A stretch of DNA of 64,000 nt from Ignavibacteriales bacterium (GTDB taxonomy: Bacteria > Bacteroidota > Ignavibacteria > Ignavibacteriales > Ignavibacteriaceae), in assembly GCA_016707585.1 (NCBI GenBank), contig JADJHL010000011.1, positions 558,001-622,000 of the forward strand, written 5' to 3'. A model generated the notes under the pieces. The model worked only from the letters and a program-made list of their open reading frames with translations, made no database searches and was not told the DNA's origin. Positions 8,188 through 17,829 of the stretch are shown piece by piece. The position numbers and the translations under genes were made by a program. Position 1 is the stretch's first letter; each line of letters opens with the position of its first letter.

Positions 8188-8957
8188 AAAACAAAAGTCT
8201 TTATACAATAATTTTATTTTTAATTGTCTTTGCTGCAACTTCATTTGCACAGCAGACACAGCAAACACAAAGTTTATCATTTCCTTTACCAAAAGTTGAT
8301 CTTCAAGTTGGAAGTTCAAGCAATGGTCAGGATGTTTCAGTTACTTTACAAATTTTGTTGTTGATGACCATTCTAGCGTTAGCGCCATCAATTATGATTA
8401 TGACAACCGCGTATTTAAGAATAATCATTGTGTTCCATTTTCTAAAAAGTGCACTCGGCACCCAGCAAATGCCACCAGGACAGCTATTAGCCGGTGTTGC
8501 ACTTTTTATTACTTTTTTTGTGATGGCGCCAACCTGGAATAAAGTTAATGAAGATGCACTTAAACCTTTGATGGATGAAAAGATAACAACAGAAGAAGCA
8601 TACAATAAAGGAATAGAACCTGTTCGAGAATTTATGTTTAAGCATGTAAGAGATGAAGATCTTGGATTATTTGTATCGCTTGCAAATATGACACGCCCAA
8701 ACAACCGAAATGATTTACCAACTTATATTGTAATACCTGCTTTTGTTTTAAGTGAACTACGCACAGGTTTTATAATTGGTTTCTTTTTGTTCATTCCGTT
8801 TTTAATGGTGGATATGATCATATCAAGTATTCTTATGTCTATGGGTATGATGATGCTTCCGCCGATGCTTGTTTCACTTCCATTTAAAATATTACTGTTC
8901 ATTCTTGTGGATGGATGGAATTTAATTGTTGGTTCAGTAGTAAGGAGTTTTGGCTGA
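8184..8957 (+). CDS. fliP: Flagellar export gate protein FliP
   Basis: Core of the FliPQR export gate. A cleavable signal peptide (residues 1-22, ending TSFAQ) is followed by four hydrophobic segments. Family motifs are visible: PSIMIMTTAYLRIIIVFHFL, GTQQMPPGQLL, FVMAPTW and the C-terminal GMMMLPPMLVSLPFKILLF. The length of 257 residues is typical. It overlaps the end of fliO by four bases. Confidence 0.98.
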   Translation: MKNKSLYTIILFLIVFAATSFAQQTQQTQSLSFPLPKVDLQVGSSSNGQDVSVTLQILLLMTILALAPSIMIMTTAYLRIIIVFHFLKSALGTQQMPPGQLLAGVALFITFFVMAPTWNKVNEDALKPLMDEKITTEEAYNKGIEPVREFMFKHVRDEDLGLFVSLANMTRPNNRNDLPTYIVIPAFVLSELRTGFIIGFFLFIPFLMVDMIISSILMSMGMMMLPPMLVSLPFKILLFILVDGWNLIVGSVVRSFG

Positions 8958-8958
8958 G

Positions 8959-9228
8959 ATGACAGAAGAATTACTAGTTGAGATTTTAAAAGATGCATTT
9001 ACAAATGCGTTTATAATTTTACTACCAATATTAGCAGTTGCAATGGTAGTTGGAATTATAGTTTCAATCTTCCAAGCTGCAACATCAATACAGGAAATGA
9101 CATTAACATTTGTACCAAAAATATTTTTAACTGTTTTAACAATTGTGCTTTTACTTCCGTGGATAATTGACAGACTTACTACGTTTACAGAAAAATATTT
9201 TACAATGTTCATTACGCTGGTAAGGTAA
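8959..9228 (+). CDS. fliQ: Flagellar export gate protein FliQ
   Basis: 89 residues with two membrane helices, a normal FliQ. Motifs are the hydrophobic LLPILAVAMVVGIIVSIFQA, then ATSIQEMTLTFVPKI and PWIIDRL. ATG 8959 directly after the fliP stop gives the standard N-terminus (MTEELLVEILKDAF). The TTG at 8950 would add three residues overlapping fliP. The site AAGGAG at 8942-8947 fits ATG 8959. Confidence 0.97.
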   Translation: MTEELLVEILKDAFTNAFIILLPILAVAMVVGIIVSIFQAATSIQEMTLTFVPKIFLTVLTIVLLLPWIIDRLTTFTEKYFTMFITLVR

Positions 9229-9229
9229 A

Positions 9230-10000
9230 ATGTTTGGCATTATTGATTTTATACTTGTGTTTTTAATCTTTATCAGAGTATCTACTGCGTTGATATCAAG
9301 CCCCGTTTTCGGCAGCAAAACAATTCCCACACTTCCCAAAGTATTTCTATCATTAATAATTGCATACATAGTTTATCTAACAATTGATAGAAATGTTTTA
9401 ACAAATGTTCCTACAGGTTGGATGCTTGTAATTCTTTCAATCAAAGAAGCAATTACCGGATTGATAATGGGATTTATGATGCAGTTTGTTTTCTGGGGAG
9501 TTTCTTACGCAGGAACTTTAGTCGGGTTTGATATGGGATTAACAATGGCAGAAGTATTTAATCCAAGTTCTGAAGAAAGCGGAAACGTTATTGGTGAGTT
9601 TCTTTACTACGGTGCGTTAATGGTTTTCTTTTTGATAAATGGACATCATTACATAATCAGTTCAGTTAAATATTCATTCTCCGTAATTCCTATAGGCAAG
9701 TTTACAATTACAAAACCAGTTTATGATTTGATCATTGTTTACTCAGCTTCAGTTTTTATAATTGCAGTAAAAATTGCTTCACCAATAATGGTTTCTTTTT
9801 TTCTTGTTCACATTGGTGAAGGAATAATTTCTCGCATAATTCCACAGATGCAGGTTTTCTTTGTTACACAGCCTTTAAAAATCGGAATAGGAATTTTACT
9901 TCTTGGTTCAATCACTCCGCTTTACATTTATGTTATAAAAAATCTTATGCAGGATTATGAAAATAAATTGTACAACTTAATTGCTGCAATGGGAGTTTAA
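9230..10000 (+). CDS. fliR: Flagellar export gate protein FliR
   Basis: 256-residue polytopic membrane protein with the FliR pattern: ALISSPVFGSKTIPTLPKVF near the N-terminus, GFMMQFVFWGVSYAGTLVGF with the amphipathic segment in the middle, and GEGIISRIIPQMQVFFVTQP. It forms the export gate together with FliP and FliQ. The ATG comes one base after the fliQ stop. Confidence 0.97.
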   Translation: MFGIIDFILVFLIFIRVSTALISSPVFGSKTIPTLPKVFLSLIIAYIVYLTIDRNVLTNVPTGWMLVILSIKEAITGLIMGFMMQFVFWGVSYAGTLVGFDMGLTMAEVFNPSSEESGNVIGEFLYYGALMVFFLINGHHYIISSVKYSFSVIPIGKFTITKPVYDLIIVYSASVFIIAVKIASPIMVSFFLVHIGEGIISRIIPQMQVFFVTQPLKIGIGILLLGSITPLYIYVIKNLMQDYENKLYNLIAAMGV

Positions 10001-10002
10001 GA

Positions 10003-11082
10003 ATGGCTGATCAAGACGGCAAAGAAAAAACCGAACAACCAACTGGTAAGAAATTAGACGATGCAAGAAACAAAGGTCAGGTTGCCCGTAGCCGTGAAGT
10101 AAACTCAGTTGCTGTTTTTGGTACCGGATTTACAATGCTTTATTTGTTTCAGAGTTTTATTGGATCGCAAATAAAAACATTTACAGTTTCAATTTTTGAT
10201 TCGCTTGATACTTTTCCAAATCGTATTTCTATGATAAACACTTTTGCAACTGATTGGTTTATATTTTTTACAGTTACACTTGCCCCTGTAATGATTGGTT
10301 TAATCATCATAATATTTGCTTCAAACATTGCACAGGTTGGGATTAAACTCAGCCCGCAAGCACTTGGGTTTAAGTTTGATAAGCTAAATGTTTTTAACGG
10401 TATTAAGAATTTGATCTCCGCAAAGTCACTTGCTGAAGTTTTAAAATCAATCGCTAAGCTTTTACTAACCGGTGGATTTACTTATTACGTTTTGGATGAT
10501 CTTATCGGATCAGCAATGGAACTAGAATCATTTAGTGTTAACCAGATTTTAGTTTTTATGCTTGATTCAGCATTTGCTCTAATCTGGAAAATTGGACTCG
10601 TTTATCTAGCAATTGCAGCAGCAGATTTTGCCTGGGAAAAATTTAAGTTTAAAAAAGATATGATGATGACCAAAGAAGAAGTAAAAGAAGAATGGAAACA
10701 GCAGGAAGGTGATCCTCAAATCAAATCTAGAATTAAGAAATTAATGTATGAAGCCTCTAAACGAAGAATGATGAAAGATCTTCCAAAAGCTGATGTTGTT
10801 ATTACAAATCCAACTCACTATGCAGTTGCACTAAAGTATGATATGCACAAAGATCCGGCACCAACAGTAATTGCAAAGGGTGTTGATGAGCTTGCACAAA
10901 AAATTAAAGAAGTTGCAAGAAAAAATAATATTCCAATTCAAGAAAATAGGGAATTGGCAAGAGCTTTGTATAAAATGTGCGATGTTGGAGATAAAATTCC
11001 TGGATCATTATTTAAGTCAGTAGCAGAAGTTCTGGCTTACGTTTACAATCTAAAAAAATCTAAGAAGAAAAGTATAGTATAG
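10003..11082 (+). CDS. flhB: Flagellar export switch protein FlhB
   Basis: Membrane protein that switches export from rod/hook to filament substrates in response to FliK. The N-terminal KTEQPTGKKLDDARNKGQVA motif and four membrane spans are present. The self-cleavage motif NPTH lies at residues 269-272, the same numbering as in Escherichia coli, within the FlhB_C domain. The switch machinery therefore looks intact. Two bases separate it from fliR. Confidence 0.98.
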   Translation: MADQDGKEKTEQPTGKKLDDARNKGQVARSREVNSVAVFGTGFTMLYLFQSFIGSQIKTFTVSIFDSLDTFPNRISMINTFATDWFIFFTVTLAPVMIGLIIIIFASNIAQVGIKLSPQALGFKFDKLNVFNGIKNLISAKSLAEVLKSIAKLLLTGGFTYYVLDDLIGSAMELESFSVNQILVFMLDSAFALIWKIGLVYLAIAAADFAWEKFKFKKDMMMTKEEVKEEWKQQEGDPQIKSRIKKLMYEASKRRMMKDLPKADVVITNPTHYAVALKYDMHKDPAPTVIAKGVDELAQKIKEVARKNNIPIQENRELARALYKMCDVGDKIPGSLFKSVAEVLAYVYNLKKSKKKSIV

Positions 11083-11087
11083 TTGTG

Positions 11088-13136
11088 ATGAAAATGTTCG
11101 GTCGAAATACAGATATAATTTTAGCATTTGGTTTAATCCTTATGCTTGGCCTGATGTTGATTCCTTTGCCAGCAGGATTCTTAGATTTCTTTTTAGCATT
11201 AAGTATTACAATATCAGTTTTAATTTTTGTGGTTTCACTTTTCATTCAATCACCTTTAGAGATTTCAGTATTTCCGGGTTTACTTTTAATCTCTACACTT
11301 TTCAGATTAGCATTAAATATAAGCTCAACAAGATTAATTCTTATTGATGGCTATGCAGGAAAAGTAATTGAAACTTTCGGTCAATTTGTTGTAAGCGGAA
11401 ATTATGTTGTTGGATTTATTGTATTTATAATTCTCTTAATTGTTCAATTTATGGTTATTGTAAAAGGTTCAGGAAGAATTTCAGAAGTTGCTGCAAGATT
11501 TACATTGGATGCAATGCCAGGTAAACAAATGGCAATTGATGCAGATTTGAATACAGGATTAATAACTGAAAATGATGCAAGAAAAAGAAGAGAAAATATT
11601 TCTCGCGAAGCAGAATTTTATGGTGCAATGGACGGAGCAGGAAAGTTTGTAAAAGGAGATGCAATTGCAGGCTTGATAATCAATGTTATAAACATTGTTG
11701 GTGGATTTATTATTGGAGTTGGTCAGCGTGATTTATCAATCGTTGAAGCACTTCAACAATATACAATCCTAACAATTGGAGATGGACTAGTTTCACAAGT
11801 TCCAGCGTTGTTGATTTCAACCGCTGCTGGTATGGTTGTAACAAGAAGTGCTGCAGGAACTCCACTTGATACACAAATAAAAACACAATTACTTGCAAAC
11901 CCAAGAGTGCTTGGTATTGTTGGTGCAACTGTGATAATCTTTTCTTTTTTGCCTGGCATGCCGATGATTCCATTCTTTATTATTGGTGGAGTTTTAGGTG
12001 TAACATCTTTTATAAAGAACAAGAATAAAGAAAACGAAGCAACAGTAATTGAAGAAGAAATTCAAAGCGCTGAAAAAACAGAAGAAGTTGTTGAACAATA
12101 TTTGCAGGTTGATCCGATTGAAATAGAAATTGGGTACGGATTAATTAGTTTGGTTGATGAATCACAAGGCGGAAATCTATTTAATAAAATTTCTACAACA
12201 AGAAAATTTATTGCTCTTGAGTTTGGTGTTTTAATACCGCCAGTAAGAGTTAGAGATAACTTACAACTTTCACCAAATGAATATATAATTAAGATAAAAG
12301 GAAACATCGCATCATCATTTGAAATTCATCCGGATAGATTTTTAGCAATGAATCCAGGCGGAATTGAAGATCAAATTGATGGAATGCCTACAAAAGATCC
12401 GGCTTTTGGTTTACAAAGTTATTGGGTTACTCGCGAAGAAAAAGACAGAGCAGAACTTTTAGGTTTTACAGTTGTTGATGCAATTTCTGTTTTATCTACA
12501 CACTTGCAAGAAACTTTAAAAGAAAACTTTGATAAGATTTTAAGCAGACAGGCAGTAAAACAATTACTTGAGAACTTAAAGAAAGACTATCCTGCTGTAA
12601 TAGAAGATATTTCTGTTGATACCCTGCCTCTTGGAACAATTCAAAAAGTTTTACAGAATTTGTTAAGAGAATTAATACCGATTAAAGATCTTGTACAAGT
12701 TATTGAAGCACTTATCGATTACTCAAAAGTTACCAAGAATATTGATGTGTTAACTGAGTATGTTCGTCATTCACTGAACAATACAATTGCAAATCTTTAT
12801 AAAGATGGAAATGGAATTATACATGCTTCAGCAATTAGCGAGAAGTTAGAAGCTTTTATAACATCATCATTCCAGAATCAAAAAGATGCAGTGCAGACTT
12901 TAGGATTAAATCCAGTTATGCTTTCGGATTTAAAAAATAAAATGCAAACTATTGTTGGTAAGTTTGATGCACTAGGTTACAAACCGGTTTTTATAACCTC
13001 GGCAACAATAAGACCATATTTTTATAGATTAGTTAATTCATCATTCCCAAATATAACTGTACTATCATACACAGAACTTCCATCACAAGTTGAAATAGAA
13101 TTTATTGATAACCTGGAGCTAACAAATGCATATTAA
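11088..13136 (+). CDS. flhA: Flagellar export apparatus protein FlhA
   Basis: Large export-gate protein. Eight membrane helices occupy about residues 8-310, with the conserved FHIPEP region (FPGLLLISTLFRLALNISST, TLDAMPGKQMAIDADLNTG). A ~350-residue cytoplasmic ring domain follows and docks chaperone-substrate complexes. The length of 682 residues is typical. I choose ATG 11088; a GTG at 11085 would add one residue. The end overlaps flhF by 11 bases. Confidence 0.98.
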   Translation: MKMFGRNTDIILAFGLILMLGLMLIPLPAGFLDFFLALSITISVLIFVVSLFIQSPLEISVFPGLLLISTLFRLALNISSTRLILIDGYAGKVIETFGQFVVSGNYVVGFIVFIILLIVQFMVIVKGSGRISEVAARFTLDAMPGKQMAIDADLNTGLITENDARKRRENISREAEFYGAMDGAGKFVKGDAIAGLIINVINIVGGFIIGVGQRDLSIVEALQQYTILTIGDGLVSQVPALLISTAAGMVVTRSAAGTPLDTQIKTQLLANPRVLGIVGATVIIFSFLPGMPMIPFFIIGGVLGVTSFIKNKNKENEATVIEEEIQSAEKTEEVVEQYLQVDPIEIEIGYGLISLVDESQGGNLFNKISTTRKFIALEFGVLIPPVRVRDNLQLSPNEYIIKIKGNIASSFEIHPDRFLAMNPGGIEDQIDGMPTKDPAFGLQSYWVTREEKDRAELLGFTVVDAISVLSTHLQETLKENFDKILSRQAVKQLLENLKKDYPAVIEDISVDTLPLGTIQKVLQNLLRELIPIKDLVQVIEALIDYSKVTKNIDVLTEYVRHSLNNTIANLYKDGNGIIHASAISEKLEAFITSSFQNQKDAVQTLGLNPVMLSDLKNKMQTIVGKFDALGYKPVFITSATIRPYFYRLVNSSFPNITVLSYTELPSQVEIEFIDNLELTNAY

Positions 13137-14271
13137 AAAATACAGAGCTACATCATTAAAAGAAGCAACACAAATTATGAAGGATGAACTTGGCGCCGAA
13201 GCATTGATTTTAGGCACTAGAGTTGTACCTGATGAAAACGATAAAAGATTAAAACAATACGAAATCACTGCTGGTTATGACAAGTTTGAAGTTGCAGAAG
13301 AAACAAAAGAAAAAGTTGCTAAGCAAAATCTTGCTAAAGATATTTCTTTTGCTGATGAAATGAAGAAAATGACAGAAAGAGTTTATCAACAAGGTAAAGC
13401 ACCAAAAGAAAAAGTGAAAGAAGTTTACGGTTTAGTGCCAAAAGCTTCCAGTGAAACAGAAAAACAGAAAACCGTTCCTGTTGTTGATAATAGAGTGAAA
13501 GAGATTATAAAAAACTTAACAGAAAAAGAAGTTCAGAAATCAGTTGTGCTTTCTATAATGGAGCAGCTTAAAAAGTATAAAAACTTTTTATCAAAAGATA
13601 ATTTAGAAAATTATGTTCAAACATGTCTTGGTTCTTTGATCTTAACAAAAACTTTGGATTTAAACGTTAAAAAACAAAATAAAGTTATTGCACTTGTTGG
13701 TCCAACGGGTGTTGGCAAAACAACGACAATTGCAAAGTTAGCTTTGATTGCAAAAATAATTCATAAGCTTGATGTTGGTTTGATATCGATTGATACGTAC
13801 AGACTTGGTGCGGTAGATCAGTTAAAAAGCTTTGCTGATGTTAGTCACACAGATTTTCTCGTAGCTTATGAACCAGGTGAAATGCCTGCGTTGATGAAAA
13901 AGTTTGCGAAGAAAGATATTGTGTTTATTGATACAGTTGGTCGAAATCATAAAAATGATGCACAACTAAAATCTAATTTAGATTTTCTTTCTGCAGTTAA
14001 AGTTGATGAAACATTTTTAGTTTTATCTGCTACAAGTTCAACAAGAAATCTTATAGAGATTGCAAAAAAATTTAAGATGTTTAATTATAGTGCTTTTATA
14101 ATGAGCAAGATTGATGAAGCTGTTGTGCACGGAAACATTGTTAATCTTTCCAGCAAAACCGGAAACCCAATTGCATTTTTAACTAATGGGCAAACGATTC
14201 CTGATGATATAATTTCAGCTGATAAAGATTATATCGCTAACCTAATTTATACCGGTCAGTTAAGATCGTGA
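13126..14271 (+). CDS. flhF: Flagellar placement SRP-type GTPase FlhF
   Basis: FlhF is a GTPase that sets the cell position and number of flagella. It opens with the B-domain signature HIKKYRATSLKEATQIMKDE. A basic linker follows, then the NG domain with P-loop GPTGVGKT at residues 192-199, DTYRLGAVDQL and the DTVGR Walker B-like motif. At 381 residues it is a standard FlhF. Pairing with flhG downstream is the usual context for polar or number-controlled flagellation, though the pattern itself cannot be read from sequence. Confidence 0.97.
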   Translation: MHIKKYRATSLKEATQIMKDELGAEALILGTRVVPDENDKRLKQYEITAGYDKFEVAEETKEKVAKQNLAKDISFADEMKKMTERVYQQGKAPKEKVKEVYGLVPKASSETEKQKTVPVVDNRVKEIIKNLTEKEVQKSVVLSIMEQLKKYKNFLSKDNLENYVQTCLGSLILTKTLDLNVKKQNKVIALVGPTGVGKTTTIAKLALIAKIIHKLDVGLISIDTYRLGAVDQLKSFADVSHTDFLVAYEPGEMPALMKKFAKKDIVFIDTVGRNHKNDAQLKSNLDFLSAVKVDETFLVLSATSSTRNLIEIAKKFKMFNYSAFIMSKIDEAVVHGNIVNLSSKTGNPIAFLTNGQTIPDDIISADKDYIANLIYTGQLRS

Positions 14272-15113
14272 TTGGACAACTTGACAGGATACGCGAACTT
14301 GAGAAGTTACAAAACCCAAAGTCAAATAATTCATCACAAAAAATTGTTGCTGTAACTTCCGGCAAAGGCGGAACGGGAAAAACATTTTTAGCCGCAAACT
14401 TTGCTTACCAATTATCTAAATCTAAAAAAATACTTTTAGTTGATTTGGATTTTAACTTATCAAATCTTCATTTGCTTTTTAATGCACATCCCAAAAAAAC
14501 CTTAAACAATTACTTTGCATCAAAATCTTTGTTTGAAGAAATTATAACAAAGTACAATTCTGATCTTGATTTAATATTTGGTGATTCTGGTATTGTAAAT
14601 CAAAATAAACCAACAGTTTACCAGATAGAAAGAATGCTTGATGAGCTTGATAAAATATCATCAATATATGATTTAATAATATTTGATTTAGGAGCCGGTG
14701 TAAGTGAAGAAAATTTATTTATACTTTCAAAATCAAAAATAAAACTTGTGGTAACAAATCCGGAACCAACAGCTTTGATGGATGCTTATGTTTTAATCAA
14801 GTTGTTAAAATCAAATAATGCTGAAGACGGAATAAACATAATTGTTAACAGATGCTATGATGAATTAGAAGGTTATCAGGCTTATGATAATTTAAAATCT
14901 GCGGTTGATCATTTTTTAAAATCTACAATAAATTTTATTGCAGAAATTCCTGAATCAGTTGAAGTTAGAAAATCAATTATTGATCAAAAACTTTTTGCTG
15001 AACATCAAAAATCTAACACGGTTATCACATCAATTAACAAAGCCCTAGCTGAGTTTGGCAAAATTCATCAAGTGTTTAATATTAACCAGCCAGCTTTGCA
15101 ACACGCTTCTTAA
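14268..15113 (+). CDS. flhG: MinD-like ATPase FlhG (flagellar number regulator)
   Basis: ParA/MinD-family ATPase with deviant Walker A SGKGGTGKT (residues 31-39), the LLVDLDFNLSN Walker A' segment and IIFDLGAG as Walker B. The N-terminus (GQLDRIRELEKLQ) resembles the FlhF-activating DQxxxLR region of FlhG. It starts at GTG 14268, overlapping the flhF stop (GTGA), which implies coupled translation. It probably limits flagellar number by acting on FlhF and, in some bacteria, on the sigma-54 activator. Confidence 0.95.
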   Translation: MIGQLDRIRELEKLQNPKSNNSSQKIVAVTSGKGGTGKTFLAANFAYQLSKSKKILLVDLDFNLSNLHLLFNAHPKKTLNNYFASKSLFEEIITKYNSDLDLIFGDSGIVNQNKPTVYQIERMLDELDKISSIYDLIIFDLGAGVSEENLFILSKSKIKLVVTNPEPTALMDAYVLIKLLKSNNAEDGINIIVNRCYDELEGYQAYDNLKSAVDHFLKSTINFIAEIPESVEVRKSIIDQKLFAEHQKSNTVITSINKALAEFGKIHQVFNINQPALQHAS

Positions 15114-15168
15114 AGCCTCAAAAACAGCTTCTAAACACAATAAATTAACTTTGTTTTAAACGACTTAG

Positions 15169-15184
15169 TTGGTACAAGGTTTGC
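15169..15184 (+). promoter_or_regulatory. Sigma-54-type promoter upstream of fliA
   Basis: TTGGTACAAGGTTTGC has GG (15171-15172) and GC (15183-15184) ten bases apart, with TTTGC matching the -12 box. It sits 26 bases before the start of a small membrane protein that leads into fliA. This is the only intergenic space over 50 bases between flhG and flgF. Confidence 0.65.
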
Positions 15185-15209
15185 CTAATCTATACAAAGG
15201 TTAAAAAAA

Positions 15210-15425
15210 ATGAATAAAGTTTTAATACAATTTGGTTTACTGATTTTCTGCTTCTCACTGATTTTTTTCAGTCAAAGAGGAATGCCGTTACAGGATGTAG
15301 TGCTAAAATCATTTATAGTTTTTATTGCACTAACAATAGTACTTAGTGTAGTTACAATATTTGTTTTTAAGATGATAAATAAAAATGAAACTTTAACACC
15401 AGCTGATTCAAAAAAAAGTGAGTAA
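15210..15425 (+). CDS. Small two-helix membrane protein of the fliA operon
   Basis: 71 residues with two predicted membrane helices (about 4-22 and 31-55), a short loop containing SQRGMPLQDV and a hydrophilic C-terminal tail. No family is recognised. It lies between a sigma-54-type promoter and fliA (five bases apart), so it is expected on the same mRNA as fliA. It could be a regulator or a membrane anchor for an early flagellar step, but the sequence alone does not show it. Confidence 0.75.
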   Translation: MNKVLIQFGLLIFCFSLIFFSQRGMPLQDVVLKSFIVFIALTIVLSVVTIFVFKMINKNETLTPADSKKSE

Positions 15426-15430
15426 GACTA

Positions 15431-16063
15431 ATGAATAACAATGCAGAACTCTGGTCACAATTCAAAAAAAATCAATCACCAATTATTAAGAAGCAAATAA
15501 TTCTTAATTATGTAAATCTTGTTCATTACGTAATCCATCATTCAAAGTTTGCTATCAATAGCATTCTTGATGAGAGAGATTATTTTCAATTCGGAATTGA
15601 AGGATTGAACGAAGCGATTGACAGGTTTGATCCTGATTATGGAACCAAGTTTGAAACTTATGCAATCCAGAGAATACGCGGAAAGATTATTGATGAGTTA
15701 AGAAAGATGCAAAGTAAATTTAAAAATGATGCGAGTGAATCATCACTTGAATCATTTTATACAAATGTTTCATTAAGCAAATCACCTGATGACGAAGACG
15801 GTTACACACTTGGCGAAATTATTTCTAATGATGAAGAACCAGTTTCTGTTACAGTTGAAAAAACAGAGATGAAAGAATTTTTGATGAATGCAATTAAAGA
15901 ATTAAATGAAAGAGACAGATTATTACTCAGTTTATACTACTTCGAAAATCTTAACTACAAAGAAATTGCTGAGCTGATGAAAATTACAGTATCAAGAGTT
16001 TCACAAATACACACACGCATTACAAAAGATCTTAAATCAAAACTATTGGTTTTAAATGACTAG
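15431..16063 (+). CDS. fliA: Flagellar sigma factor FliA (sigma-28)
   Basis: 210-residue group 3 sigma factor. Region 2 is recognisable in RDYFQFGIEGLNEAIDRF and the -10-binding YGTKFETYAIQRIRGKIIDE. Region 4 is recognisable in LNYKEIAELMKITVSRVSQI. It would direct late genes from TAAAGTTT-N11-(TT)CGATAA-type promoters, two candidates of which occur later in this window. No flgM-like anti-sigma gene was recognised nearby. Confidence 0.96.
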   Translation: MNNNAELWSQFKKNQSPIIKKQIILNYVNLVHYVIHHSKFAINSILDERDYFQFGIEGLNEAIDRFDPDYGTKFETYAIQRIRGKIIDELRKMQSKFKNDASESSLESFYTNVSLSKSPDDEDGYTLGEIISNDEEPVSVTVEKTEMKEFLMNAIKELNERDRLLLSLYYFENLNYKEIAELMKITVSRVSQIHTRITKDLKSKLLVLND

Positions 16064-16934
16064 TTATTTAGAAAACACAGAAGTAATACGAGAAAGAAAT
16101 AAGAGATTACTTTCTGGAATTAGAAATTTACCAGCAGTACCATTTATTATGGTTGAAGTTTCTAAGATGCTTGATAACCCAAGAACCGGCGCAACTGATT
16201 TAGGAAAACTAATTAGTAAAGATCAGGCAATGGTTGCAAAAATATTAAGCGTTGCAAACTCACCTTTGTATGGTTTACCGCGCAGAGTTTCTACAATCGA
16301 ATTTGCAATTGTTATTCTTGGTTTCGATCACATTAAAAATATTGTTATTGCCCTATCGATGATGGAAGCTTTTAAGAGCAAAGAAGATAAGAACTGGAAT
16401 CGCAGAGGTTTCTGGCTTCATTCACTTATAACAGCAAGCGCAGCAAAAAGAATTGCTGATGATCTTGGTTACAGAAAATCAGGCGAAGCATTTACTTGCG
16501 GGCTTCTTCACGATCTTGGAATTTCTGTTATACAAAGATATTTCTTTGAAGGATTCAGAGAAATTTGTCATATGGTTGAAGATCAGCAAATGAGATTTAC
16601 AAATGCTGAGCAGAAAATATTAGGAATATCACACCAGGAGATTGGACAATTTTTAATTGAAAAATGGAATTTACCAGCTTCACTTGGTGATGCAATTCTC
16701 TTTCATCACAATCCTTCTGAAGCAGAAAGTGAAAGAGAAATGGCTGCAATAATTCATCTTGCAGATTATATGACTCAGCGTTTTCAAATGGGAGATTTAA
16801 ACTGGGATGAAAATTACGAATTAGATCTCGGCATTATAGAAATATTAAATCTTGGTGACGAAAGTTATTTAGAAAGTTTTATTCAAAGTTATGAACAATT
16901 ATTCCGTGTTCAGATAGATTCAATTAAATTCTAA
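16056..16934 (+). CDS. HDOD domain protein 1
   Basis: 292-residue cytoplasmic protein made of one HDOD domain: NLPAVPFIMVEVSKML, ISKDQAMVAKILSVANSPLY, then LLHDLGISVI, ISHQEIG and LFHHNP. The His/Asp metal-ligand positions of the HD superfamily appear largely kept, but the GYP motif of cyclic-di-GMP phosphodiesterases is absent. HDOD proteins usually serve in signalling assemblies. It overlaps the fliA end by eight bases. It is clearly a paralogue of the next gene. Confidence 0.9.
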   Translation: MTSYLENTEVIRERNKRLLSGIRNLPAVPFIMVEVSKMLDNPRTGATDLGKLISKDQAMVAKILSVANSPLYGLPRRVSTIEFAIVILGFDHIKNIVIALSMMEAFKSKEDKNWNRRGFWLHSLITASAAKRIADDLGYRKSGEAFTCGLLHDLGISVIQRYFFEGFREICHMVEDQQMRFTNAEQKILGISHQEIGQFLIEKWNLPASLGDAILFHHNPSEAESEREMAAIIHLADYMTQRFQMGDLNWDENYELDLGIIEILNLGDESYLESFIQSYEQLFRVQIDSIKF

Positions 16935-16944
16935 CGAGGAGACA

Positions 16945-17829
16945 ATGATAGCAGATACACAAGACGTTTTGCAGAAGCGAGAACGAACAGAAAAAGTTCT
17001 TACAAGCGTTGTAAACTTACCTGTAATTCCAAAAGTAATGTTTGAAACAATTAAACTTTTGGACAATAAATACACAACCGCAGGCGAGTTAAACAAAGTT
17101 ATTTCAAAAGATCAGGCTTTGTTAACTAAAATATTAACTATTGCAAACTCACCTTTGTATGGTTTGCAAAGAAAAGTTACAACAATTGAATATGCAATTT
17201 TAGTTCTTGGTTACCGGGAATTGAAAAATATAATTTCTGCGCTTTCTGTTGCTGAAGCTTTTAGAAATAAAACTGATAAATATCTTAACTCAAAAGAATT
17301 TATGCTTCACTCATATCTAACAGGAACCGCTTGTAAAAAAATTGCTTCAGATATTGGATTTAATAATTCCGGTGAAGCATTTATTGCAGGATTCTTACAT
17401 GATATCGGAATATCAATAATGCACAGGTATCTACATTCAAGTTTTATTAACATAACAGAAGTTGTTGAAACAAAAGGCTTAACTTATCATGATGCTGAAA
17501 TGGATATTCTTGGAATGACACACGAGCAAATAGGATTTTTCTTGCTTGATAGATGGAACTTTCCGAGAGAGATTTCTGATCCAATATTGTCACATCATAA
17601 TCCTGATGAATCAAATTCGTGCCCGGTTTTAGGCGCTGTAGTTAATATGGCTGATTACATTACAAATAGATTGAAATTAACAAATGCTCCTTGGGATAAT
17701 GATGTAATACTTGCACCGTTTACTCAGGCTAAATTTAATTTAGAACGCGAACTTGATGTTGAAAGATTTATTGATGGGTACAAAGATATATTCTGGAATC
17801 AAATTGAATTTGTAAGGTTTTTAAGTTGA
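16945..17829 (+). CDS. HDOD domain protein 2
   Basis: 294 residues, a tandem paralogue of the preceding gene with many aligned blocks (NLPVIPKVMFETIKLLDN, ISKDQALLTKILTIANSPLY, FLHDIGISIM, MTHEQIG, LSHHNPDES). A strong ribosome site (GAGGAG) precedes the ATG. The gene ends overlapping the TTG start of the next gene. The duplicate and its linkage to a degenerate kinase suggest a dedicated signalling complex in the fliA operon; the function is unknown. Confidence 0.9.
   Translation: MIADTQDVLQKRERTEKVLTSVVNLPVIPKVMFETIKLLDNKYTTAGELNKVISKDQALLTKILTIANSPLYGLQRKVTTIEYAILVLGYRELKNIISALSVAEAFRNKTDKYLNSKEFMLHSYLTGTACKKIASDIGFNNSGEAFIAGFLHDIGISIMHRYLHSSFINITEVVETKGLTYHDAEMDILGMTHEQIGFFLLDRWNFPREISDPILSHHNPDESNSCPVLGAVVNMADYITNRLKLTNAPWDNDVILAPFTQAKFNLERELDVERFIDGYKDIFWNQIEFVRFLS

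Noticed and set aside
8327..8704. 125-codon open frame on the minus strand
   Set aside because: Lies inside fliP and mirrors its hydrophobic codons; no independent evidence.
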